Shown here piece after piece: positions 46,734 to 59,835 of a stretch of DNA of 64,000 nt; position 1 is the stretch's first letter; every line of letters begins with the position of its first letter. The stretch is from Atopsyche davidsoni (lineage: Eukaryota; Arthropoda; Insecta; Trichoptera; Hydrobiosidae). The notes under the pieces were generated by a model. That model saw nothing but the letters and a program-made list of their open reading frames with translations. It searched no databases and had not been told where the DNA came from. The position numbers were made by a program, and so were the translations under genes. The stretch is from assembly GCA_022113835.1 (NCBI GenBank), contig JAILWY010000014.1, positions 10,727,501-10,791,500 of the forward strand. The letters run 5' to 3'.

Positions 46734-47435
46734 TCTTACTCCATTTTTTGTAGTAAACGCAGTTTTTTTACTTTTTAAATATTAAACATGCCTAATTTAT
46801 TTATTTTCTTTTAAGGAGCAGTTATTCATTTTATTCTTGAGTATTATTATAGTTTTTTTAATTGGAAATGGACATAGATGTTTGCTAAATTAAAAATATA
46901 CCACTGTCTCTAACGAGTGTTTTTTTTTATTATAAAACAAAGCACGCTTCGTTTAAAAAGATATTATATTTTATGTTTAAGGCTTCGTTACGTTCAGTAA
47001 TGAGCAGTGGCCTGGGACTAAAACACTGACAAAGTTTCTAAAATCGCAACTTTAGCTTATTTGCTAAAAGCCAGTCTCAGTTGAGGTGCAAAACATTGTT
47101 CCTATAATTAAAAGCTCGCCGGATATTTAGCTTTTGCGGAGTTTCGTTTTTTTTTTTGAAGTGTGATATAATTTGTAAGAGTTTTCATTTACGATGATAA
47201 TGGCTGATATGTCACCAATAATACGATTGTGTGATCAATTTTATTTTTAATGCTCCAACACTTCATAAGCTTAATAATAAATAAAAATTAAAGAATAGGA
47301 CATTTGTGAATTTTACTTCATACAATGCCAAAATTATTGGAAAAGATATTACCCTTTTTTATTTTACAACCAAGTTCGGCACAACGCTAGCAATTTTAGT
47401 AAAATAAAAAGAAGAAGATTTTAATTTTATTTAAA
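46734..47435. other. AT-rich DNA between two mobile elements
   Basis: No gene or repeat could be supported. Confidence 0.5.
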
Positions 47436-47804
47436 CAGTAATACCCCGCTTTACGCGAGGGATACGTTTCGGAAAAAATTGCGTTAAGTGAAATTCGCGT
47501 ATATCGGGGTTTACGATTAAACATACATACATGGACAAAACTTAATACAAAAAAATACGAATCATTTAAATCAATCACTTTATGCTGTATTACATGTTAT
47601 TTTTACTGAAAAATACATGTCATTACATGTCGTTTTACGTTCTTGTAAAATATGTTCATAACACCCAACGCTGTTTTTAATTGTCAAGAGAAATCAATGA
47701 CTACATTATGTACATACACATTCTTAAAATAAGAAATTCGTGAAATGTAATAATAATATAGTGAAACCGCGCATAACGGGGACGCGTAAAGCGGGGTATT
47801 ACTG
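47436..47804. mobile_element. pogo/Tigger-like MITE
   Basis: CAGTAATACCCCGCTTTACG at the left is matched by a perfect inverted copy ending TATTACTG at 47804 (22 bp), with subterminal ATATCGGGG and CATAACGGGG motifs. The CAGT end and ACG-rich subtermini are typical of the pogo group. At 369 bp with no open frame it is non-autonomous. The TA duplication is present only on the right. Confidence 0.8.
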
Positions 47805-48288
47805 TAATTAATAAATAAAGTTATCAAATTTATAATAATGCTTTTTATCTTCATATATATGTTCTCACATACATAACAAACATAAAACAAAAAGTGATCG
47901 ACAAGTGAGTTAGTAAATCGTTTTTCAATCATTCAGTGGATATGTTTTAAGAGACGTACTGCATTACATTTATGGATGATGATTCTGATGCAATCTTGGA
48001 TTGATAATTTAATATTATCAAAGACTTTTTGAAAACAATGCTTAGAAAAATAGCACAGTATGATATTTCACGTGAACGGTGTTTACATAGAGACCCCTAC
48101 GCTCAGCAGCCCCTACAAATATGGAAAGGACCAGTGGGGGATGTTTGCTCGGCGTGTTTGTCTACCGTAATTATGTAGCAGCCTGCTGACTGGCTGGGAG
48201 CGTTTATTCCCTCTACGTATTTTAAATCTCACATTTAAACAAACACATCACTATTAATTTGTACTTCACGGATATTTCAAATGAAATT

Positions 48289-48470
48289 ATAATAATATAA
48301 TGATAAAAGCACCTTTGTATTTTGTCTTCACTTTGAGTTTATTAAAAAAAATATTGCATTACTAGTTTCGACCCAATACACTGGGTCATTATCAGATGCA
48401 TTACTAAACATTTTAATAAACTCAAAGTGAAGACAAAATACAATGGTACTTTTATCATTATAATAATGGA
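48289..48470. mobile_element. Foldback MITE with central hairpin
   Basis: Left arm ATAATGATAAAAGCACC...TTTGTCTTCACTTTGAG pairs with an inverted right arm ending CTTTTATCATTATAATAAT over about 55 bp. Between them lies a small hairpin, GACCCA-ATACAC-TGGGTC. A similar GGTTTCGAC hairpin motif occurs near 41.28 kb. No coding capacity. Confidence 0.75.
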
Positions 48471-51400
48471 TCTTCACGAATCAAATGCCTTGTCCCTCAA
48501 CAAGATGAAATTATAATGTTTATTATTTATATTTTGTGTCGTTTCTTATTCGGATTAGGTTTGTGCAATCAAAAGTTTTTACAATTTTATTTTAAAAAAT
48601 TGCATTGCTTTTAGGTGCAAATAAAAGAAAAAAATTGATATAATGCCATTGCTTCACTACTTATAAAATATTTAGTTATCTTCCGGTCGTTTGACTAATC
48701 ATTAGTGTAATATGTTATGAATCATGGTGGTGGTTTTTTGATATTATAGCGCTTAAAGAGCGGTGACATAATTCAAAATTTTGTGGCTATACATTTATGT
48801 TAAACTTATAAATTTTTCAATGAAAACAAAACTCATATTTGTTTCAATAAATGCCGGAGACTATTATCTCTACTATTTTTATACCTCTCCCATCTCCCAC
48901 TTTTTCAATAAAGAGAAAAATTCACGATCTGGCAATATAATCATATAATGTCTTGTTTTATGTTATATTTATGTACGAAAAGGTACTACAATATGACCTT
49001 TTATGTATGACATATAAGGCACAAAAAACATAAATATTCCGACTTATTTTCAGAATAAAAAGGCAACTACTAAACATGACTTTAATATGACTTGTATCAA
49101 AATCTTCCAAACACTATGCGTTTGTTTAAAATTGTACGGAACAGTTTTTTTTTTATATTTCAATAATATATAAAAAAATAAGAATTTGTACAAAACAAAT
49201 ATAATGAAGTTATGAGAAAAATGCCAATGAATTACAAACGATATTTTCATTGCATCGTTAGAACTTCCTTAATTAATTTAGAATAAGGTAAGCAAGCAAT
49301 TATGATTTGATAGTTCAAATGGGTATTAATATTTTAAAGAATATTAACCTTATTCCACATTATTTCACATTTCCAGTGCAGTTTGTCGCTCCAGACAGGA
49401 TACAATTTTTTTAGGTAAGAAAGCAGCCAAAACTACCATTATAAAAATTACAAAAAATTCAATTTTAGGAAACATTTCATGATCATTAGTTTATTTTACT
49501 CAGAAGGTCGTCAAATTTTTAATAGTGATTTAAAAAAATGTATTATAAATGTGAAATATTCTATTAAAAGACACTTTATGAATTAGGTCGTGTTTTTTTT
49601 TCATATCTTGGATACAAAAGTCTAAGCACTCTGCTTAATTTCTGAGTACAGGAAAAAAGAATACACATTCTGTATTTCTTATTGAGATATAGTCCCTAGA
49701 GGTTTTTTTCCGTTTCCTTTACAAGTACAATGAATTTTAATGTGAGAAAATATCGAATCCATGTTTTATATTCCCTTTTTTTGCTTTATTGTAAATATTG
49801 AAATCGTGAAATATTCGGTGTATATATTAAATATGTTGCAAAGTTTAAATTTAAGCTCACAGCATTTATTCAGAAAAACAAATTAGTGGCGTATTAATTT
49901 TTACCGTTTTTTTACAGTTTTTATTTGCAATTAATATAGAGCCTTATCGTAAAAATAATGATTTCGATATTTCGATAATTGATAATGATTGATAATGATA
50001 AATAAATATTTCGATAGATTATCGGTTCGGTCGGTTTTGATCTGAAATTCAGTGCATATCATCAAAATATGAAAAGGAACTTTAAAATACATATTATTAT
50101 TATTTGTTTTTACAATGAAAACTAGTGAGATAAGATAAGTATTTTCATAGTTAGAAATTTGACCTTTTTTTAGTTAAATTTATTTTAAATTATAACTTAC
50201 ATTATTCATAATAATTTGAAGCACACATTGAAATTATGCATTAAAAGTGAGCTTTCAACTATTCCTACGACTTAATTTTAATGTTTGGGAATAGTTTTAA
50301 TTTACTTTGATATCCAAGTGCTCAAAACGTAGTGAGTTTTTGCTATTAATAAATTTGCATATATATTCATCAAAACTTCTAATAATTATTATCATAACAC
50401 GAAACACCTGTTTATAAATTCAGTTCGTACTATCAAGTCATATTTTGCACATAATTATTTCAAGTGTAATCCCCAAAATAGTTTCATCTTAGAGATTAAT
50501 TATCATACATTGCTGTGAGAGCTGCGACCATCAAAGTCAAGGAATAGAGACCAAATTTAGCTCTTTAACATTCAATTATGTGTTTCAGTAGCAGACTTTG
50601 GGGAGGAGACATCGCAACGACGCCGATACTCGAGTTATATAAGCCAAGTTTACCGAGAGCACATTCTCCAGCGACGAGCCTGAGTGTAGAGCCTTAAGCA
50701 TGTCACATAATGTGATATGAATAGTCAAATTAGAGAGATCCGCTCAAACATACAGCCAAGGGAGCCGAATCGATTTTGTGAAAACTCATAACGTACCATT
50801 TAACGCCAATATCAGATCACAATAATGGTTCCTTTTAAATTTTATTTACCATTCATATGAAGATTATCAACGCTGACTATATGCAGATATTGTTTAACCT
50901 GTAGCATTATTAAAAAAAAAATGAAACGCTTAACACAAACGGTTTTAAAAACACGATGAGCGTAAACGCAAAGTATTAATTTTAAACCAAAATCGCGATG
51001 TTACATGTTTGATAGTTAATAGAGTTATAGGTGCAATGATGATAACTTCCTGAAAAATTTACGTGCAACAACATCTGCCAATGAAATAATATCGTCACCA
51101 ATTGTGAAATCAATTTCCTAAATCTCCGACGAGGTTTTATTAAGTTTCTTATCAACCGAATTTGTGGAGCGCTTATGCCGGATTATTTTCGCCAATCAAA
51201 TTTGCAGAATGTAGATAAAATTGACACGAAAATGTAATAAGCACATTTACTACCGTCTTTAACTTAATATAAAATTATTTATTTAATGTACTTACATTAA
51301 GATGCAATAAATATATTTCTCCTCCGGGTTGAACTCGAATAGGCGTAATCTGCAAAAAAAAAAAAATTTAAAACCATAAAACAGCATATTTGGAATTGAA

Positions 51401-53285
51401 ACATGTCGTAAAGTAAATACTTGTGACTTGTGAAAATTAATTCAATTCATGATTTATATGAATTACCGCGATCGATATGCAATAATGGTGCTTTGAAATA
51501 AGCAAACAATCATTTCCAAATACAGCACGCAATCAATCACGATATGATAAAGTGGTTACTCGGGATTCCATCAACACGAGTGGTAATTCTGAAACCAGTG
51601 CTGCAATCATTGTCTGTAATTAAATTAAAGACGAACTGATATAATTTTTGGTATTATAAAAGAAGCATTGTCCACCGTTTGATTTTATTTGCAACGCGAA
51701 AAAGTAAGGTAAAAAAAACATCGGTCGATTTTTTTGTTTCATTATTGTAATTTAAAATAACAAATGTGTGTTATTTTGAGAGGTGAGAGCTGCTGTTTTT
51801 GTCAAGCCCCATGAAGTATATTGAATTATCGCCGTAGACCAAAAAGGTAACAAACGACCTGCCGTTATGAGTTAGCCATAATGCACCACTTGAAAAAAAA
51901 ACTATAAAAACTGTTTTGGCGAGATGTTTTGAAATACAATGCGTTTTGCTGGATAATGGGATTTTTGTCCACGGCCACGCGATAAATATACGAGTACCTC
52001 GCTTTATTACAAATACCTGCTTACTCGTAACAATTACATTTTTTTCTCACATCAGACGTACTTGGTTGCAAAATTCGCCTTTTCAAAATACCATGGCGGT
52101 CAATATTAAATGATAATACATATAACAAGTTGTCGTCTATAAAGTAACATATAATCCTAATAAAAATCAGTGCTGCAACGTTACGGTTTCATTACTCAAT
52201 AATATACGGTCAATTTAGACAATTATCATTACTTCATGTACATATAAGTCATATATTTTAAGGACAAAAAAATTTAATAAAAAAAAAGGGCAAAACAAAT
52301 TATCATCATACATGAAGCAAATTTATATAATAAATTTGAATTTGATTCGTGAGGCAAACATAAGTAAATTATTTTTTTATTTTGTGGCAAGTTTGAGTCC
52401 ACCTGCGCTTGTATATCTAATCCAGCCTTATTCAGAGGACTCGGGGATAACTCAGAAGATTTAATTCCAAAGAAACAAAAATATCTATAGGTTGTGAAAT
52501 GCGCAAATGGGGCAGAGCTGCTGCTAGAAGGTTAAGAAAATTTTAATTCCCTGTTTGAAGAAAATATCTCTCGGGATATCCTTGTTTTTATTATACTCCA
52601 GAGACTACAAGATTTGTTTTCAACACAAAGAATTTGAGCATGCTTATATCCAGCGAATATAATATTTTTTTGGTTTAATATAATCGCTTGAAATTGCATT
52701 ACTAGGAACATATTTTACTGAGTTTTGTTTACCACATTTTACCAAAAATACAAAACATAGTAGAGTATCATGAAAAAGTTTCCTCACTACGCAGCGTGCT
52801 TTTTACGAGAAGAAATTAATAGTAGATAGTAGATTCTGTGGTTTTATTATTTGTTGATAACTTTATTTCATTGATTATGATATACTATAGCTATACGGAT
52901 CAGTTCTTATTTTAGGAGAGAAAAAAGAAAGCTATCTTATAGTTGATGAGACTCAGAGTATTACGAATCGATGCTGTAGGTGCTTGCGTAGGATAAAACA
53001 AATATTTTTGCCAGGGTCTTCACATTGTTGTATCATTATGTGTATAAACATGTCGAATAATGAGAAATGTGAATGAATTTCAGGGGTAAGTTTCAAATCA
53101 TACAAACTGTCAGGCAGTACAAACGTAATTTACTCGCAAGGCGTTTCAATCAACAAAATGGCATTCAAAACAACAGAAACATTAATTTTTTCAGTGATGA
53201 ACATGAACATAAAGTTTTTCATTAATTTATCTCAAATATTTTTAAAATAAATTGTCATTTCTTACGTAGACCGTTTCCCTAAAAA
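48471..53285. other. Gene-poor AT-rich DNA
   Basis: No supported gene. A GC-richer stretch near 50580-50700 and another near 52400-52560 are unassigned. The rest is A/T-rich with no recognised feature. Confidence 0.45.
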
Positions 53286-53289
53286 ACAT

Positions 53290-53700
53290 ATTGCAACTGT
53301 TTCATGCTGCGGTTGAAAGTAGCTGCTGTAGAGAAGTCCGAGTAGCTGTTTCCGGTTTCCCTTCGAAGAGCTCAGTGGTCTCAGGTAAACACGGGAAGCC
53401 CGCATACCTGGTACATGGGCGGATTTGCTGTTTGCCAAGGTGCTTGTGGCTTCAGTCAACACGGGCGGTACATCAGAGAGACGAGTGCGTATTATGCCGA
53501 CCGCCCTCAAATATATTATATGCCGTCAAAGACCTCTGGATTCTGCTATAACCAGCTCGTGTAAAGCTGCCTACACTTGCTGCGACACGACTGACATCCG
53601 ATCGACAGCTTGCCAACAGCGTCCTCTTGCCATATACAAGATAACTCTATTGGCTAATTATCGTTGGGTTGTCAGTTGTAGGTTACGTGGTGGCGCATAA
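53290..53700. other. GC-richer block with open frames on both strands, unassigned
   Basis: The composition contrasts clearly with the flanks. Frames of 80-90 codons are open on both strands, and GGCGGT...ACCGCC forms an inverted pair around 53465-53505. No protein family is recognised, and the frames do not agree with one splice model. It may be a decayed retroelement or gene fragment. Confidence 0.4.
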
Positions 53701-54832
53701 AGATCTTCGAGTACCAAATGAAGTATTTGGCAATAATTAATTAATTTTTTGGTAAATATTTTAATCAGCGCTGTGCTGAGGGAAACATGAAATGTTTAAT
53801 GAAATTTCGCAATAAAGAGCTTTTGCGATAAGCATCGAGTTTAAAAACTCCCGGGGTTATATTTGCATTTTTAATATGTTTATTTGCGAACAATATGGGT
53901 CAACCAGTCTCCACCGGCGACTACCTGGAAATATCTGAGAGCTTTACCAGGCCAAGCGCCCAAAGATAATGATGATAGCTCCGCTGTAAGATATGTCGTA
54001 AAAGCAGTTATTTTTAAAATAAAAAATATAAATATTCCAAGTTAAATGCCATTTTTTTAATCTATTTTCAAATTAAACAAGTAAAATATTTTGTAAGAAG
54101 CGTTAAAAATATTTAGTTATTTTAGTCTCCTCGTGGTCGTGACGGTGTCTCTATTGAGAATTTTAACTGCCATACATATATTTTTTGACCAAACTATTTT
54201 TGATCATCGGTATCTTCAAAAGTGGTCCCGTAAAAAAATAAAAAAAGTGATACATTACATTATTAAACAACGTGTATAATTTACGAATTCAAGACTGTTT
54301 TTTTTTTCCGAATTTCAGTTCTTCATTATAACAACACCATCAAAAGGTGCTCAAATTTCGCACAGTTCGAGTGCAAAGACATCTTGTTGGTGTGAATACT
54401 ACATGAAGTGTGTCAGGCGGGTTTATTGCCACGTTTTATTCGTGACGATTATGACTAATGCATTTTCGTTTATTGTTACCAAGAACTGACCCTGCCTTGC
54501 CACGACAGACTTGTCAGTACGATTTTAATCGCAGATAAGTAAGCAAGTGTTATTTGTTGAAAACGTGAAAGTGTTAAATACATATACCCCAGTTGAAAAA
54601 CACGCCAGATATACGATTCGTCAATTGTGCAAGAAGTTTTTTTAAACTGTTTTATTGTGTATATAAAGATCTGAACTAATTTAACTCGAAAATTTTAATG
54701 ACTACTGTGCAACATCTTAATGCGCCGGCATTATACGAACGCCTCAACAAAACTTCAAATTCACTTGCAATATTTGTTTCTATTTATTCTGTTACTCTGT
54801 GTAACAATATCGCTCATCGAAAACATTTACAG
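53701..54832. other. Gene-poor DNA
   Basis: No supported gene. An ATG near 54720 opens 54 codons with a strongly hydrophobic centre (LFLFILLLCVTISLI) but lacks other support. A GC-richer block at 54340-54540 resembles conserved non-coding DNA. Confidence 0.35.
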
Positions 54833-54907
54833 CCGAAGAAGAATCCAAGAAGGTCAATTCACTAGTAACTGCCAGCAAATTTAATACACCTGCCATAGCC
54901 GGCTCTT
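54833..54907 (+). other. Candidate internal exon
   Basis: Acceptor AACATTTACAG and an excellent donor CTT|GTAAGT bound 75 bases open in only one frame (EEESKKVNSLVTASKFNTPA...). Joining to an acceptor at 55039 in phase reaches a stop after 13 codons. No family is recognised. The pair of good splice sites is the only support. Confidence 0.3.
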
Positions 54908-57435
54908 GTAAGTAATTACTAAATTAACAATGGGCATGATCGAATAAATCGATAAGTACCTGTGCGATACTTTCTCAATCTCAACATTTTTTATTGATGT
55001 TTGAAACTTATTAGATTTTTTTTTTCTAAAATTTTTAAGACGATTTTGGTGCCATACTCACACTGTCGCCGGAAACGTGAAAACTGTGGAACTTTACTAC
55101 TCTCTGATGGACTAAAAATACGCAAAACTACCTACGCCACAATACAACAGACATCCGACCGGTAAGTTAGACAATCGTTAGTCTTTTGAGATATTTTTTG
55201 TTAAAAAAACAGGGCAACGTGTTTAGACCGCTTAAGCGAACGTTTATCGAGATAAATAAATACAACTTCAAAGGGTTGCTCTGGGAACGGCAATCGTAAA
55301 AAAAGATGGAAGAAATTCTGTCGCGTCGATTTTTAGTCTAATCGCTCGTATATTTACAGCAATATGACCGGAGATTGCGAAAATAGCACGTGCTTCGCAA
55401 TGAATGGTGCCAAAAAAATTAAGTATTTATAACACTCCGCTTGTATCTCTTGCGCTTCTATTAAAAATACCATTGTTTGAAGTTTCCTATCAAATACTTT
55501 GTTTTTTTTTTTTCATACATAATAATATAAATCATTCGCACTGTGCGTCTCACTTAATCTGATCATACATACTGTACAATTTTCAGTATTTGCATGGTTC
55601 AAAATAAACATTTATGATGTAATAAGTATTCAGGTACAGCAGTACCATGAAAAAAATAACATTAAGGGTTTTCCCCGACATTTCATATGAGAAAAAATAT
55701 TTTTTACATATTTTTTAACAATGATTTTATCATAAATCATACAATCGATAGGATGTATTTGTATAAATGAGATTGGATACTTGTGTGTCTATCAACTCTG
55801 TTCTGTAAGTTCCCACAACGCTAATATTGGTTTTACGAAATCAATATGTAATATTATTGTATATATTAAACAGCCTATTTAATCATATATACGTCCGCAA
55901 ACGTTAAGTAAGGTTATGAGGTCGGCAATGATTCTACTGATGAAACATCAGGGGGCCTAATCGTTGGAGCGTCAAACTTTTAACTCGAAGATCGCAACCG
56001 CGGATTCATACAGTCCCAGCATATTTTTGTGTATTTATTTTAGCATCGGTATTTTAGCATAAAAAAAACTTTAAAATATGATGCTGTGAGTTAAGCCGGG
56101 AAAATGAAGCGTCGCCGGCTAGTCTGGGAAAACCAGTATTCAATGATCTGACAAGTGCAGACTGGTCCAGTTACAGGTTATTTATGTCGCGCAAGAGACT
56201 CGGGGATTGAGACGAGCTTGTCCACGTCTACTCAGCACCGAGGCTTAAATAAAGTGACTCCACTTATGCACCGGTCGCTTTATTTGAGATTCAATCAAAT
56301 GGACGCATAACTTAAGTGCATTTTATCATGTAGTATGTTTTAATATGACCACTTGGACAATCGAGCAAAAAAATTTTTGAGTAATTTTTGGTGATATAAG
56401 TATATATATATATTTTTTTAATTTTTTTTAAATTTTATAATTGTATTTTATACACTGTTTCATTTTCATAAGTATCTATACTTCAATATTCAATTCGAAA
56501 CTTTTAAGTGATTTAATAAATATTTCCATGAAGTTATTCTTAAACGAAAGTTTGTCGGAAATAAATTGAAATACAATGGTTTTATTCAAATTAATTTTTT
56601 TTATTTATTAATAAAATTTCTGGACAATGCATGAAGCTATTAGGAAATATTAGGTTCATTCTTATACTAAGTACTTTATATAGCTTTATGTGAAATTTCC
56701 GAACTTAGTGACGTTAAATTTCATCTCTTTATTTTGGAGAAATAAAACTAAAGACAGTATTTTCGGAATGCCTTTGTTTGGCTGAAAATTCCAGCATAGC
56801 TTACATTTTTTGTTAAATATTTTCTTTGTGTTTGACAAAACAACATAGTTATTATTAAATTCAGTAAACAGTAATAGAGTAAAAATGTATTTGATGAATA
56901 TTCAATTTTGTATATAAATTTTTACATTATGTGAGTGTGATAAACATTATTAATTAATAATCGTGCGATTTGCAAATTTCGACTTCATACTGTCATCAAA
57001 TAATTATTGGTTGCACGCTTATATAGTATATAGCGACTAAAAAGATATCAAGAGGCTGCAACCGAAAGATTTTACTACAGGTTTTAGAACCTACAATCCA
57101 TGATTTCATGAATATTGTACACCTTTAACATATCATTAGCACCCTGTTGACAACTTTTACTTACTGTATATTTTACGTGTATAGCATAAAAAAAAAATTA
57201 AATCCAAGTTTCCCTTATGAGCAATACTGACATACAATGCCTCCTGCAAAGCGTAGTCATCCAGGATATTTCACGTCTAAAACTGTTATTAGTCCTATCA
57301 TTTCTCATGATCATATTGGAATAAAAAGTATACTATATAATTTATCTTTTCTAGTGCATAAACGAGATCTAAATCGTCAATCGCCTCTGAATGGCATTCT
57401 TGAATACAAACTCCCTCTTGCGCATTTTTGCTATT

Positions 57436-57473
<38 letters not shown>

Positions 57474-58570
57474 GAATTGTAATATGTTGCTTAAGGTGTG
57501 ATATATCAGAACGAATACTGCTCTGCCCTGATGAGTCAGATTTGTTTGCTCGCAAGTTATAAAAGAAAAGTGTTTCTACAATACTTGAAGACGGAAGTAA
57601 ACTCAACCAAATAACAAATCTATTACTAAGTGTTTTGTATTAACAGCCCTTTTATATTTATAAAAATCCCCAGAACATGATATACAGCCATTCTGTACAT
57701 ACCTGGCTAGTGTAAGCTTCGCTTGAAGAGTTTATTAAAATCTCCTACGTGAAACGCTTTCTTTATTATGGCAACACATGTCACGCCGCGGTTTTATTAA
57801 ATTGAATTGCATTATTTAAAATTCGGAAAATGTTGAGGGTGAAAAAGTAATCCAACGAGAGTGTGTTTTCAAAATACATTTATTTAAATTTTCCACCAAA
57901 AGCGTTTTTATTATTTTTCCACTTTGGAAAGTGTTTTTATTATTAAAAACAATGCAATTATATATAATTAAACATGTAAGAAAAGATTGAACAGTAAAAA
58001 TTAAATATAGGACTATGTTTTTGAATCCTTAAAAGTATTACCTTAATTTTCTAATCTTTATTCCACAAGCAGTAGAAATCTAAATGCAGATAGCTACATT
58101 ACTCTACAAGAAAGAGAGGCCACAACGATACGTCTCCGGCATTGGCATTGTTGTTTTGAGAAAATCCACAAAAACCTACATTTTCAACTATACAATAGGG
58201 TTAGAGGTGATATTTAATGTAACTGCATCAATAAATGAATTTTTTAATTTATTTTTTATTATCGTATCAACTGTTTTTATCGTATATTTTTTGTTTGATA
58301 GTACTATAATTAAAGCTTTCTAATATTTTATGATCTAATAAAATTTAGCGAAAACGTGAAAATATTATCGTGAATTATACAATGGAGGTCTCAATTATAA
58401 AAAAACAAAACATATTTTATACAATACTTCAGTTTGTTTTTGCCCCAAAATATATATCAACAAAAACTTACCTTGTCACCAAACAATTGCTTTAAGCTAA
58501 CTAACCTCCAACTTTCACATAAAATTCACAAAATAGTCAAATCACATCAACAAAATTTCGCCACGATTTA
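54908..58570. other. Gene-poor AT-rich DNA
   Basis: A possible exon at 55040-55161 (open in one frame, donor CCG|GTAAGT) could not be linked in phase to its upstream candidate without a stop. GC-richer blocks at 55930-56010 and 56090-56280 are unassigned. A (TA)n tract lies at 57438-57470. Confidence 0.4.
57438..57470. repeat. (TA)n microsatellite
   Basis: About 16 TA units. The Tyr/Ile repeats in open frames on both strands here are its translation. Confidence 0.95.
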
Positions 58571-58800
58571 TTAAAACTACTCTGCCGCGCCAACATTAAT
58601 TGAAAACTTTTTAATAAGGACGCGTAATAAAGCTGGCGAGGAGAACACTCCCCCCGCGTCCAAGCACTGCCGCAACTCCGCGGCTACTGAAGCCCCGCTC
58701 CTGAGCTTTCCCGTGAGTATCGGCCAGCTTTTAAGCTTCGGAAAATTTCGGGCGTTTTCGTGAAAAATCGCAGCCCCGACAGGCGCCATTGGATGAAACG
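58570..58800. other. GC-rich block, unassigned
   Basis: Strong compositional contrast, with CpG-rich runs (CCCCCGCGTCC; CGCAACTCCGCGG) and ACATTAATTG. A 70-codon - strand frame is open but shows no domain. It may be a promoter or regulatory region. Confidence 0.4.
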
Positions 58801-58974
58801 TACCAGAAGAAAATGCTTCGCCCTACACCTGTAGGATTCGGTACTCGACACGACTACACAAAATGAACGTGATGTACGTTTTATTCACAGCCGATAACAA
58901 CAAAAAAAACTTTGTTTTTATTGAGCATATATACTGTTAAAAACAGGTTTTCGTTTTTTTAATGTTTATTTACC

Positions 58975-59565
58975 ATCTTCATCAGGTGCCTCTCCCCAGA
59001 GGAGGTTATGCTGAATTAGTGTTCCTCCAGTGTGGATCCCCGAGTCCTTCTACTCTGCAGTTTTATATTGGAAGGAAAACCCTGCGTATTGCTGTTGCCC
59101 AGTAGTATTATTATATAATTCTTTCCTTGCAAAGCTCTGGTGTTTAGATCTGATACTCCTTCTGCAGCAAGCTACAGAAACAATAGCAGAAATCCCTCCA
59201 CAATCATTCCATGTCCACTACTTCATTATCGATCCTTTACACACGCTCAGGGTACAGAATGGCAGCCATGCACGAGGAACAGAATGGGGAGAGCGGGGAG
59301 GTTGTTTATTTATAACATTATATATTTACTTGCAGAAAGTTTTCCCATCTACTGCACGATCCATTATTCAATTTAAAATATTTCATTTATGCGGACAGGC
59401 GTGTTTTTTTGAGAGCCTCGTAAATTTTGTCACAAACGCCGCGTGGACTTTTTGTAGATCAAAATTTATGAATGGAGACAAAAATAATTTTGAAATTTAG
59501 ATGTTCAATAACGGGGTGTTATTGTTTTACTTCTTCTTCAAATGCCTCTCCTCAGAGGAGGTCGG
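58975..59565 (+). repeat. Two copies of a short dispersed repeat motif
   Basis: CTTCATCAGGTGCCTCTCC-CAGAGGAGGT near 58977 recurs as CTTCTTCAAATGCCTCTCC-CAGAGGAGGT near 59530, each with a CCTCT..AGAGG hairpin. The interval (59140-59230) is GC-richer and may belong to the same repeat family, of MITE or SINE type. Open frames here are not supported as genes. Confidence 0.5.
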
Positions 59566-59835
59566 TGACCATTTCACCGAACACGTACTCATCCCGGGCC
59601 TATAATACACAACGTGTAAAAAAATATACAAAACAATGGCCACGGATCGAGCATTCTGTTTTTGAATATTTATAACAAATAAAGTTTGACACAATACTTG
59701 ACATTGCACCCGGAGCGAGCGGCTCCTAACCTTAAAATGTGATCGATAGACGGGAATCGAGTTAGATATTATTCACAATACACACAACTCAGCATGCGTC
59801 GGTCGGGCGAAGAAGATAAGTTGTCATAATGTAAA

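Noticed and set aside
57237..57606. Open frames of 81 and 102 codons
   Set aside because: Both run through a (TA)n microsatellite, giving Tyr-Ile repeats; flanks are not coding-like.
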